Source of the DNA: Falsigemmobacter intermedius
Lineage (GTDB): Bacteria; Pseudomonadota; Alphaproteobacteria; Rhodobacterales; Rhodobacteraceae
NCBI RefSeq assembly: GCF_004054105.1
Contig: NZ_SBLC01000025.1
Location: forward strand, 1-39,903
Length of the DNA: 39,903 nucleotides
Direction: 5' to 3'
Shown here: one piece after another, positions 19,131 through 27,327 of the stretch
Layout: every line of letters begins with the position of its first letter
Position numbering within the stretch: the first letter of the stretch is position 1
The notes under the pieces: model-generated
Seen by the model: only the letters and a program-made list of their open reading frames with translations
Told to the model about the DNA's origin: nothing
Databases searched by the model: none
Position numbers and translations under genes: made by a program

Positions 19131-19270
19131 CTTTTCGCTTTGAAGCAGAGCTTTGAATTGCTTGGGAAAATTGTATGCGTGCTGAAAACACTGGGAAGTG
19201 CTTTCTTTTAAGGTATATTGGGTGAAACACAGCACATGGCCGGGAAAACCGGCCTGCGGGAGAATCAAGC

Positions 19271-20722
19271 ATGGCTGCCGGACCCACCCGTCAAACGCGT
19301 CGCAACGCTGAGAAACCTGCCCGGCCGATGACGCGGGAAAGCCGCAATCTGCCGCCCTATATCGGGCTCTCGCCCGATGCGGCGTTGCAGGAACTGGGGC
19401 CCGTGGTTGGAACGGACAGCTTTGCCACCATTGCGGGGTCCTGCGCAAGGGGGCGTGACGATCTGGCCGCCCGCGGCCTCGATCAAAGCGGCGAGCGCAG
19501 TCTGCGGCTGTTTTCGACCTGGGAAATCACCCGCTATCTGATCCCGGTGGCTCAGGCCCATTTCCGCCGCGTGCTCAAAGCCCATCCCGATCTGCCCCAG
19601 GGCCGGTCCGAGACCGAGGGCGGTGCCAAATGGTTCACTCTCGATGAGGTGCTGCGGCTCAGGGCACATTTCGGGGCCGAGGGCTCAAAGTCGAAACCCT
19701 ATCTGCCCTGGCGCCCCGAAGGGCTGCCGGCCAAGATCGTGGCGGTGGCGAATTTCAAAGGCGGCGTGGGCAAAACCTCGACGGCGGCGCATCTGGCGAT
19801 GTCGGCCGCGCTTGATGGCTATAAGGTGCTGGTGATCGATCTCGACAGCCAGGGCTCGATGACTTCGGTCTTCGGCGGTCAGGTCCAGGATGAATGGCAG
19901 ACCGTCTTTCCGCTGCTCGCGCGGCATTACGCGCGCCATGTGCAGGGTGAAAACCGCCTCCGGGTGTCGCGCGGCGAAACACCTCTCAGCCTGGATGAGA
20001 CCCTGACCGAAGCGCTGAAGGTGGGCTCAAAGGATCTGATCCGCAAAACCCACTGGCCGAATATCGATCTGATCGGGGCACAGCTGAACCTTTACTGGGC
20101 GGAATTTCAGATCCCGGTCTGGCGCATGGCGGCGCGGGGCTGGAAGCTTTGGGAGAGCCTGACAGATGTGCTGAGCGAGGACGGGATCCTTGATCAGTAT
20201 GATCTGGTCTTTCTCGATACGCCGCCGGCGCTTGGCTATCTGACGATCAACGGGCTTGCGGCAGCGGATATTCTGCTGGTCCCGACGGGGGCGTCTTTTC
20301 TGGAATTCGACAGCACGGGGCGGTTTTTCGACATGCTCCATTCCACCTTCGGCTCGATCGAGGAGAGCGAGAATATGGCCGCGCGCGCCCTGGGCCGCGA
20401 GGAGCTGAAGTTTGAATGGGATGCGGTGCGGGTGCTGCTGACGCGCTATGACGGCAGCCAGCAGGCGGAGATGGCCGCGCTGATGCAGGCCTGGCTTGGC
20501 CGCACCATGGCCAATGAGCGTCAGGATTTCACCGCGCTGATCGGTCAGGCCGGAGAGCAGGTGCATGGCATCTATGAGGCCGATTACCGTGACTTCAACC
20601 GCGAGACCTATATCCGCGGGCGTGAGACCTTTGACGCCACCTATGCCGCTTTCAAAAAGCTGCTGCTGGGGGTCTGGCGGCGTGAGGATCTGGCACGCCA
20701 GGCGGCAGAGACGGCGGGCTGA
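19271..20722 (+). CDS. parA: ParA, plasmid partition ATPase
   Basis: A 483-residue type Ia partition ATPase that positions plasmid copies on the nucleoid together with ParB and parS. The deviant Walker A motif FKGGVGKTS is at about residues 162-170, with the extra lysine that defines ParA. The Walker A' region is VIDLDSQGSMT and Walker B is LVFLDTPPALGYLT. The 160-residue N-terminal extension (WFTLDEVLRLRAHFG and flanks) is consistent with a helix-turn-helix DNA-binding domain for autorepression, as in larger plasmid ParA proteins. ATG 19271 follows CGGGAG. The stop is immediately followed by the first parS palindrome. It is divergent from repA, the usual arrangement in this replicon class. 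Confidence 0.94.
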   Translation: MAAGPTRQTRRNAEKPARPMTRESRNLPPYIGLSPDAALQELGPVVGTDSFATIAGSCARGRDDLAARGLDQSGERSLRLFSTWEITRYLIPVAQAHFRRVLKAHPDLPQGRSETEGGAKWFTLDEVLRLRAHFGAEGSKSKPYLPWRPEGLPAKIVAVANFKGGVGKTSTAAHLAMSAALDGYKVLVIDLDSQGSMTSVFGGQVQDEWQTVFPLLARHYARHVQGENRLRVSRGETPLSLDETLTEALKVGSKDLIRKTHWPNIDLIGAQLNLYWAEFQIPVWRMAARGWKLWESLTDVLSEDGILDQYDLVFLDTPPALGYLTINGLAAADILLVPTGASFLEFDSTGRFFDMLHSTFGSIEESENMAARALGREELKFEWDAVRVLLTRYDGSQQAEMAALMQAWLGRTMANERQDFTALIGQAGEQVHGIYEADYRDFNRETYIRGRETFDATYAAFKKLLLGVWRREDLARQAAETAG

Positions 20723-20990
20723 TGTTTCGCGCGCGAAACATTTGACAGACGCCCCCTGATGTTTCGCATGCGAAACATCAGCCAGAAGAGCGGGGGAGTG
20801 TTTCGCATGCGAAACACAGGGCTCCCTGTCTGTCCTTTCGCGCCGGACTTGCCCTTGCATGTTTCGCGCGCGAAACGTTTGATGAGCCGACGATGTTTCG
20901 CATGCGAAACATCGGGGAGCCGCCGGAGTGTTTCGCGCGCGAAACATTTCTGCCCCTGCTACCTGATCTGACTGTTTCGCGCGCGAAACA
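20723..20990. repeat. parS cluster: seven copies of palindrome GTTTCGC(GC/AT)GCGAAAC
   Basis: Seven 16-base perfect palindromes lie between parA and parB. With flanking T/A (TG...CA) they span 20723-20740, 20760-20777, 20799-20816, 20860-20877, 20894-20911, 20929-20946 and 20973-20990. Copies 1, 4, 6 and 7 have the centre GCGCGC; copies 2, 3 and 5 have GCATGC. Only copy 4 breaks the outer pair. Centre-to-centre spacing is 37, 39, 61, 34, 35 and 44 bases. The position and arms strongly indicate ParB-binding centromere sites. Spacers are unrelated and too variable for a CRISPR array. Confidence 0.88.
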
Positions 20991-21016
20991 TTTGCCTGCT
21001 CTGAGGGAGTGACCCG

Positions 21017-22006
21017 ATGGCCCGCCGCCGCCTTCCGCCGCCCTTTGCCGCCGTTGATCTGCCGGTCGAAGACCAGAGCGCAGGCCGTGACGTCGTGCGC
21101 CCGCCGGTGGCGCGGGTGGCCGCAGAAAGCGCGGCGGAAGCGGCGCTGCGCAGCCTCAGCCTTGAGATGCAGGCTTTGCGCGATCAGGGCCGCATGGTGG
21201 TCAGCCTTCCCCTCAGCCGCATTGAGGAAAACCATCTGCTGCGCGACCGCCTCGGCTCTGACCCAGAGGAATTTTCGGCGCTGAAGACCTCGATCCGGGG
21301 GCATGGCCAGCGCACGCCGATTGAGGTCTGCGAAATCTCGCCTGGGCGCTATGGGCTGATCTCGGGCTGGCGCAGGCTGCATGCTCTGCGCGATCTCGAC
21401 CGCGAAGAGCCGGGGCGCTTTGGCGAGGTGCTGGCCCTGGTGCGCAGCCCCGAAAGCGCGGCAGAGGCCTATATCGCCATGGTCGAGGAAAATGAGATCC
21501 GCGTCGGGCTGTCTTATTGGGAGCGGGCCTCTGTTGCGCTGCGCGCGACCCGGGCCGGGGTGTTTCCCGACAGCCGCGCTGCCCTTCGACAGCTTTTCAG
21601 CGGCGCCAGCCGGGCTCGGCGCTCCAAGATCGGCTCTTTCGTCACCCTGGTCGAAGCGCTTGAGGGCGCGGTGCAGTTTCCCGCCGCCCTGCCCGAGCGG
21701 CTCGGCCTTGCGCTGGCTCAGGGGCTCGCGCAGCAGCCCTCCCTGGCGCGGGACTGGCGCAAAGCCCTGACCGCCCTGCCCGCCCCCCTGACGGCTGAGG
21801 AGGAGCAGAAGCGGCTGCAGGATCTTCTGACGCCGCCGCGGGGCGCGGCGCAGACCGCGCGGCCCGGCCCCGCGCGTCAGGAGCTGCGCCCCGGTCTTTG
21901 GATGGAAGAGCGCGGCGGGCGGCTGGTCCTTGGCGGCAAAGCTCTGAGCCCGGATCTGATCGCAAAGCTGGCGGATCTGCTTCGCCGCGAAACGGATAAG
22001 ACCTGA
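21017..22006 (+). CDS. parB: ParB, plasmid partition protein
   Basis: A 329-residue ParB/RepB-family DNA-binding protein and the partner of ParA. The CTP-binding ParB-N domain is at about residues 60-165: MVVSLPLSRIEENHLLRDRL, SIRGHGQRTPIEV, YGLISGWRRLHALRDL and MVEENEIRVGLSYWERA. The usual GERR box reads GWRR here. A helix-turn-helix region follows, including RQLFSGASRARRSKIGSFVTLVEAL, and would read the parS palindromes just upstream. The C-terminal 60 residues (GLWMEERGGRLVLGGKALSPDLIAKLADLL) fit a dimerisation domain. ATG 21017 follows GAGGGAG. It converges on the RTX gene with a 7-base gap and no visible terminator. Confidence 0.93.
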   Translation: MARRRLPPPFAAVDLPVEDQSAGRDVVRPPVARVAAESAAEAALRSLSLEMQALRDQGRMVVSLPLSRIEENHLLRDRLGSDPEEFSALKTSIRGHGQRTPIEVCEISPGRYGLISGWRRLHALRDLDREEPGRFGEVLALVRSPESAAEAYIAMVEENEIRVGLSYWERASVALRATRAGVFPDSRAALRQLFSGASRARRSKIGSFVTLVEALEGAVQFPAALPERLGLALAQGLAQQPSLARDWRKALTALPAPLTAEEEQKRLQDLLTPPRGAAQTARPGPARQELRPGLWMEERGGRLVLGGKALSPDLIAKLADLLRRETDKT

Positions 22007-22013
22007 GGCGGAG

Positions 22014-23925
22014 TTAAAACCACAGCGCCGCCTCGGGGCTGGTCTGCAGGAACCGCTCATACCACTCCGCTGCCTCAGGGGCTGCAAACAGCAGATCCGC
22101 GCCCGCACCACCGTCGAGATGGTCTGAGGGCCCGCCGCCGTAAAGCCGGTCATCCCCCGGCCCGCCCGACAGACGGCTTCCCCCGGAGGGACCGGCATAG
22201 AGGTGATCCTCTCCCGCGCCGCCGAACAGCCGGTCCTGGCCGGTGCCGCCGTAGAGCAGATCATTACCGCCGCCGCCAAAGAGGAAGTCATCCCCGCCAT
22301 AGCCCAGCAGCAGATCATTGCCCGCGCCCCCGGTCAGGCTGTCCGCGCCGGAGGTGCCCTCGAGGCGCAGATCCTGCGGGTCCGGGGGCTGTGTGACCGG
22401 CGGGTCGGGGTCTTCCGGCTCAGGCAGCTGCGTTTCGCCGCGAAGCGCCCAGAGAGACGGGCCCTGCAGCAGATCCGCGCCAAGATCCTGCAGGCTGAGG
22501 GATCTGCCCTGAACGGAGAGGATCTCAATCCGGCTGTCGCGCCAGATCAGGGTGAGGCCGCCCGGCAGGGCCTCAAGGTTCAGAGAGGCGGGGCTGTAAA
22601 GCATCGGCAGGCCGCTCAGATCCAGCCGGTCTTCGCCGGGGGTGAAATCGAGAATGCGGCTGGTGCCGCCGGGGGCCACGACAAAGAGATCTGCCCCCGC
22701 TCCGCCGGTCATCTGCCCCCCCGCCGCTGCTGCCGACCAGGATGTCATTCCCGGCCCCGCCGGAGAGATGCCCGCCCCCTGGGGCTGCGATCAACAGATC
22801 CGCCCCATTGGTTCCGGTCAGATCCGGGGCTTCAGGCGTGGCGATGCGGGCCGGGGTCAGAGGGCCAGCCGGGGCACTCAGGACCAGAAGGCCGGGGGTC
22901 TGGCCTGCGGCGTAAAGATCAAGCCGGGTGCCGCCCGGCCCTTCGGTGGCGCGCAGCACCAGGGTGCTGAGATTGCCCGGGGCCATGCCGATTTCGGGCC
23001 AGATGTAATTGGATAAAAACACCGGCCGCCCGTCGGGCAACAGCTCAAAGAGCGAGACCCCGCCATCGCCGCCCCCCGCCACCAGAAAGCTGCGCCCGGA
23101 GGCGGTCTCGGCGACGGCGAGGCTCTGGACCTTTTCAAAGCGGCTGCCGCGGCTGTCGATCAGATGCCAGGCGGGGGTCAGGCTGCCATCGGGGGCAAGG
23201 CGAAAGCTGCTGAGGCTGGAGCTGCCCGCGCCGCTGACGAGCAGCAAAAGCTGCCCGCCGCTTTGGGTGAGGATCAGATCCGTGGGCGCGGCAATGCCGG
23301 GGCCGAGCAGGGCGGGGATATGGCTGACCGCTTCCGGGTCCTCCGCCGGTCCGGCCCGCCAGGTCGTCACGCTGCCATCCGCGCCTGTGGTGGCCAGGAG
23401 CGTCCCGCCCGCGATCTGCCGGGCGGCGAGCCCGGCCCAGGGGCTGTCGGGCGCGCCGCCCCCGGAACTGAGCGCCGTTCCGGTCTGCGGATCAAGCCGC
23501 AGCGGCTGGCCCGAGCCGGCACTCAGCCCGAAGGCCGAGGTGGCGGTGGTGGCCACCGCCAGAAGCCGCCCCTCAAAGCCGGGGCTGGCGTCGCCCTCGG
23601 GGCGGGTTGCGCGGCCGCCGGAGCCGATGCTCAGCCGCAGCATCATCTCGGGCGCGGCCCCCGCGATCAGCAGATGCCCCCCGCCCGGGGCCAGGGCGAG
23701 GCCCATGCGCACCGGGGTGTCATCGATATAGAGGTTCTGCCCGGCGATCAGCGTGAGCTGGCCATCCGCGCCGATCTCCCAGCTGTTCGCAGCGAAACGG
23801 CGGCTGTGTGAGAGCCCGTAAAGCTGCGCCCGGCCATCGCCTTCGCGCAGCACCAGGCCCTGCAGGCCGGTCAGAAACTGCACTTCTGCCGCAGAGAGCA
23901 TCTGCGTCAGTCCGAAGGTTACCAT
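22014..23925 (-). CDS. Beta-propeller/RTX calcium-binding secreted protein, frameshifted
   Basis: About 636 residues when one frame break is ignored. From ATG 23925 the first 370 residues show propeller-like repeats (LTLIAGQNLYIDDTPVRMGLALAPGG, FLVAGGGDGGVSLFELLPDGRPVFL). RTX nonapeptides begin at GTNGADLLIAAPGGGHLSGGAGNDILVG. Within a G7 tract (plus strand C 22716-22722) the frame must shift: with 6 or 9 G it continues QMTGGAGADLFVVAPGG. A second RTX block follows (GGAGNDLLLGYGGDDFLFGGGGNDLLYGG) and the C-terminus WYERFLQTSPEAALWF. The lack of an N-terminal signal plus C-terminal RTX repeats points to type I secretion, with calcium-induced folding outside. No HlyB/HlyD pair is in the window. 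A role as adhesin or matrix protein is inferred. Confidence 0.8.
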
Positions 23926-23993
23926 TCACCCACCCGTTCATCACGTCACCCGCAGCCAGTCTGGCAGCCGGGCAGGGCAGGGCGGCGCAGGGA

Positions 23994-25466
23994 TTATGGC
24001 AGGGAAGCGGCTTTTGCTTCCAATGCCTGCGAAGGGAATTCAACTCCTGGTTGAATTTCCCCGGGCTGCCAATGCTGGCGCAGCGCGCGCAGATGGCTTT
24101 GCAGATCGGGGGGCGCGGCGCCGCCTTTGCCGTAATCGGCGCGGGTGATCTCTCCCTGCAGCACGGCGGCCAGGCGCTGATGAAAGGCGGCGATATCGCC
24201 GGCAGGAAAGGTCAGCGCGGGGCAGTTCCCCGGCTCATGCGCCCCGCCGCGGTCTGAGGTCAGCAGCGCGAGCCCGCGCAGATGCATCTCCAGCGCGACC
24301 TGGGGCAGGTTGTCTTCCCATAAGACCGGCACCACCCCTAAGCTGGCGGGGGCGAGAATGCGGTCCAGATCTTCGCGCTGATAGCCATTGGCCCAGGTCA
24401 GCCCGCCCAGGCGTTGCCCGAGCGCCAGCAGGCGCGGGCGCAGCGCCGGATCGCTCAGCCGCGCGGCCAGCACCAGAGAGATCCGCGGCGCAAGATCGGC
24501 AGGCAGCTGCTCCAGCGCCTCAAGCAGAAAGAAGAAGCCCTTATCGCGGCGCATATAGCCGGCATAGGCGAGCGTCAGATGGCCCCGGTCGTCCAGGAGC
24601 GGGCGCGGCGGTGCGGGCGGGCGGGCGGCATCGGGGGTGCCGATGCGGCAGACCGCCAGCAGATCGCGGCGGAGCCCGAAGTCTGCGGCCAGGACCCGCA
24701 CCCGCTCTGAGACGCAGAGAATGACGTCGCAGTGGGTATTCAACAGTTCCACCATCCGGGCGCGGCGGCCCGCCAGGGCGCGGGACTGCGCCTGGGCCAG
24801 GACGGGGATTTCGGGCGGCCTGCCTGCCTGTCTTCCTGCCCGGATGGTCCGCAGCACTGCGGTGCCGCGCCGGTAAAGCCGCAGACCCCGAGGGCCGGTC
24901 TGAACGGAGAGCTTTTGTGCCAGCGCCAGCGCCAGGCGGCGGCGGGAGGGCGGCGGATGGAGAAGGCAGGCCCCGCAGGCCGCCCCGCCCCGGTCCGTGG
25001 TGCAGCTCTCGCGCTCCTGAAACCAGAGGTTCACCTGGGGGCAGAAGGGGTAATAGTTGTGCAGCATGACCACCACCCGGGCCGCATGGGCGCGGGCGAT
25101 CTTTAAGGCCTCAGCCGGCAGACCTTCTAAGTTATTGAAATGGATCACATCCCAGGGACCTGTCGCCGCAAGGCAGGCGGCGAAAGCGGCCTCGGTCGGC
25201 GGATGGCTGATCTGTTCGGGATCCCCGAAGGAGAGATGCGAGGGCGCGAAGGGCCGCGCATTCACCAGGCAAAACTGCCCCGGGCCGCCCGCTTCCCAGC
25301 GGGGCGGGCCGGGGCGCAGATCCTGCGCGAGGCCCGAGTTCAGCCAGCCCGCTTCAATGCCTTCGGTTTTGAGCACAGCCGCCAGCGCGCGTTCATAGGC
25401 CGAGACACCACCGCCGCGTTTTTCGGGGTCAAAGGGGCTGACCCAGTTGTAAAAAAGCACCCTCAT
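23994..25466 (-). CDS. GT4-type (GT-B fold) glycosyltransferase
   Basis: A 490-residue cytoplasmic glycosyltransferase. The N-terminal Rossmann half starts MRVLFYNWVSPFDPEKRGGGVSAYERAL with the glycine-rich loop typical of GT4. WDVIHFNNLEG and RVVVMLHNYYPFCPQ follow. CTTDRGGAACGACLL, a cysteine-rich insertion, is seen in a subset of such enzymes. The donor half has LTLAYAGYMRRDKGFFFLLEAL and LGVVPVLWEDNLPQVALEMHLRGLALLTSDRGGAHE, where the EX7E-like motif binds the nucleotide-sugar. ATG 25466 overlaps the glf stop by four bases (ATGA), so it ends a coupled operon kpsE-kpsT-glf-GT. The donor sugar cannot be told from sequence. Confidence 0.88.
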   Translation of the reverse strand: MRVLFYNWVSPFDPEKRGGGVSAYERALAAVLKTEGIEAGWLNSGLAQDLRPGPPRWEAGGPGQFCLVNARPFAPSHLSFGDPEQISHPPTEAAFAACLAATGPWDVIHFNNLEGLPAEALKIARAHAARVVVMLHNYYPFCPQVNLWFQERESCTTDRGGAACGACLLHPPPSRRRLALALAQKLSVQTGPRGLRLYRRGTAVLRTIRAGRQAGRPPEIPVLAQAQSRALAGRRARMVELLNTHCDVILCVSERVRVLAADFGLRRDLLAVCRIGTPDAARPPAPPRPLLDDRGHLTLAYAGYMRRDKGFFFLLEALEQLPADLAPRISLVLAARLSDPALRPRLLALGQRLGGLTWANGYQREDLDRILAPASLGVVPVLWEDNLPQVALEMHLRGLALLTSDRGGAHEPGNCPALTFPAGDIAAFHQRLAAVLQGEITRADYGKGGAAPPDLQSHLRALRQHWQPGEIQPGVEFPSQALEAKAASLP

Positions 25467-26638
25467 GCGCCGCCGCCCCCCGGAAAAGCCGGAAGGGGAC
25501 GGCCGCTGCGCAAAGCCTCTGCAAGGGCGGCGCCTGCCTGCAGGGCTTCTGCAATGCTGACATCCATATCGAGATAGCGGTAAGTCCCGAGCCGCCCGAG
25601 AAAACTCACCCCCGCCGCCTCACGGGCGCGGGCGAGATAGCGGTTCAGCCGCGCCATCTCTCCGCTCAGGCGCAAGGGGTAAAAGGGCGGATCGCCAGGC
25701 CCGCAGTCCCGGGCATATTCACGCAGCAGAAGGGTGCCGGGCGGGTCTTCCCAGGGCGCGAAATGGCGATGCTCGCTGATGCGGGTGAAGGGAATATCCG
25801 CATCGGGGTAATTCATCACCGCGCAGCCCTGGGCATCGCGGCACCGGGGCAGAACCTCGCGCTCAAAGCGCAGGCTGCGGTAGCCAAGAGGGCCTTCCGC
25901 CTGGCCGAAAAAGGCATCCAGCGGGCCGGTCCAGATCAGGTGATCAAAGCCCTCCTCCCGGGCATCACCGGGGCGGGCGGGGCGGTTGAGATGCAGAGAA
26001 ATCCGCGGATGCGCCAGGATGGCCTCCGTGAGGGCGGTATAGCCCGCCTCGGGGATCGCCTGAAATGCATGGCTGAAATAGCGGTCATCATAGTTGAAGC
26101 GCAAAGGCAGCCGCTGCAGGATCGCGGCGGGCAAAAGCGCAGGATCGCAGCCCCATTGCTTGCGGGTATAGCCCGCGAAGAAAGCGCGGTAGATCTCAGG
26201 CCCGACCATGGCGAGAGCCTGTTCTTCGAAGTTTTCGGGCGCGCCGCCATGGGGGGGCGGGCGGCTGCGCGCGGCGATGAACGCCCGGGCCTCTGCGGGT
26301 GAGAGGGTGGTGCCGAACAGCTGATTGATGCTGTGAAGGGTCACCGGCAGGCTGAAGACCTGCCCCCCCACCCTGGCTTTGACCCGGTGCTGATAGGGGC
26401 GAAAGCGGGCAAAGCGGGTGACGAAGGCCTGCACCTCGGGGCGGTCGGTGTGAAAGATATGGGGGCCGTAAACATGCTCCATCACCCCCGTCTCAGAGCA
26501 GCGCGCGGTATGACAGTTCCCCGCCACATGGCCCCGGGCCTCGCGGATCTCCACCTGGATCCCTGCTTCGGCCAGCACCCGCGCACAGGTGGCCCCGGAA
26601 AGCCCCGCACCTGCGATCAGAACCCGCGGCCCGCTCAT
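25463..26638 (-). CDS. glf: Glf, UDP-galactopyranose mutase
   Basis: A 391-residue flavoenzyme that converts UDP-galactopyranose to UDP-galactofuranose. The FAD-binding GAGLSGATCARVLAEAG is at residues 10-26. HVYGPHIFHTDRPEVQAFV, GYTRKQWG and NYDDRYF are mutase signatures, and the C-terminal GRLGTYRYLDMDVSIAEAL completes the FAD site. Length matches the bacterial family (about 370-390). The ATG at 26638 overlaps the kpsT-like stop by four bases. It contains G7 and C7 runs (26251-26257, 26363-26369) and yet stays in frame. With galE and a GlfT-like transferase at 29538-30548, it implies galactofuranose in the exported glycan. Confidence 0.95.
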   Translation of the reverse strand: MSGPRVLIAGAGLSGATCARVLAEAGIQVEIREARGHVAGNCHTARCSETGVMEHVYGPHIFHTDRPEVQAFVTRFARFRPYQHRVKARVGGQVFSLPVTLHSINQLFGTTLSPAEARAFIAARSRPPPHGGAPENFEEQALAMVGPEIYRAFFAGYTRKQWGCDPALLPAAILQRLPLRFNYDDRYFSHAFQAIPEAGYTALTEAILAHPRISLHLNRPARPGDAREEGFDHLIWTGPLDAFFGQAEGPLGYRSLRFEREVLPRCRDAQGCAVMNYPDADIPFTRISEHRHFAPWEDPPGTLLLREYARDCGPGDPPFYPLRLSGEMARLNRYLARAREAAGVSFLGRLGTYRYLDMDVSIAEALQAGAALAEALRSGRPLPAFPGGGGA

Positions 26639-27324
26639 GCGCCGCTCCTCTCATCCACCGGGGCCGGGGGGCGGGCCATGATCTCTTTGTGATGGGCAAT
26701 GGCCTCTGCGAGGTTGTGATAAAGCGTCAGCCGCCCCTGATCGAGCACCACCCCCGCCGAGCAGAACCGCCAGATATCGCTGAAATTATGCGAGACCAAT
26801 ATGGCGCCCGACTGCGCCATGCGGTCCTGAAACAGCGCCTGACTGCGCGCGCGGAAGGCGGCATCGCCCACCGAGGTCACCTCATCGACCAGATAGGTGT
26901 CAAAGCGGATCCCCATTGAGACGCCGAAGTTCAGCCGCGCCACCATGCCCGAGGAATAATAGCGCACCGGCATGTGGAAATATTTGCCAAGGCCTGCGAA
27001 ATCTTCGGTGAAAGCGGCCAGTTCATCGCTGTCGACGCCGTAAACCCTGGCGATGAAGCGGGTGTTCTGCGCTCCGGTCAGATCCTGGTGAAAGCTGCCC
27101 GCATAGCCCACCGGAAAAGAGATCGTCCCGTCTGAGATGATCCGCCCCGTGCTGGGGCGCACATTGCCGGCGATCATCTGCAAAAGCGTGGATTTGCCCG
27201 CGCCATTGCGGCCCAGAAGCGCCAGAGACTGCCCCCCCGGCAGTTCCAGATCCAGTCGGTCGATGACCTGGTGCCAACGGCCCCTGATCATGTAACCCTT
27301 TGAGATGTTTTCGAAACGGATCAC
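26635..27324 (-). CDS. kpsT: KpsT-like ATPase of a polysaccharide ABC exporter
   Basis: A 229-residue ABC ATPase. Walker A is GRNGAGKST, the signature region is RYYSSGMVARLNF in place of LSGGQ (as in KpsT/Wzt proteins), Walker B is TYLVDEV, and the switch histidine is in ILVSHN. GYAGSFHQDLTGAQNTRFIARVYG is characteristic of capsule exporters. The start is GTG 27324, three bases after the kpsE-like stop, with a G-rich ribosome-binding site. It overlaps glf by four bases. It would power a KpsM-type permease, encoded divergently at 28696-29562. The absence of a long C-terminal extension argues against Wzt with a substrate-recognition domain. Confidence 0.93.
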   Translation of the reverse strand: MIRFENISKGYMIRGRWHQVIDRLDLELPGGQSLALLGRNGAGKSTLLQMIAGNVRPSTGRIISDGTISFPVGYAGSFHQDLTGAQNTRFIARVYGVDSDELAAFTEDFAGLGKYFHMPVRYYSSGMVARLNFGVSMGIRFDTYLVDEVTSVGDAAFRARSQALFQDRMAQSGAILVSHNFSDIWRFCSAGVVLDQGRLTLYHNLAEAIAHHKEIMARPPAPVDERSGA

Positions 27325-27327
27325 CCC

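Larger units (their letters stand above)
18870..19135. other. Probable replication origin (oriV)
   Basis: The repA-parA gap has the parts of an iteron origin in order: CGTGGTT repeats (18879-18999), an AT-rich stretch (about 19010-19100, including GTTTTTATTGTAAAAAAATT and TATATATAA) suited to strand opening, and a perfect DnaA box (19122-19130). A 13-base palindrome ATTGTCAGACAAT is at 19054-19066, next to the repA -35 element, and could be an operator. The rest of the gap to parA (19136-19270) holds no gene. Confidence 0.75.

Noticed and set aside
20723-20990. Possible CRISPR array
   Set aside because: Repeats are short perfect palindromes with two core types and spacers of 16-43 bases; no cas genes. 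parS is the better explanation.
20027-22318. Minus-strand open frame of 763 codons across parA, the parS cluster and parB
   Set aside because: It covers two well-supported genes and the palindromes, with repeated peptides that are only translations of the palindromes.
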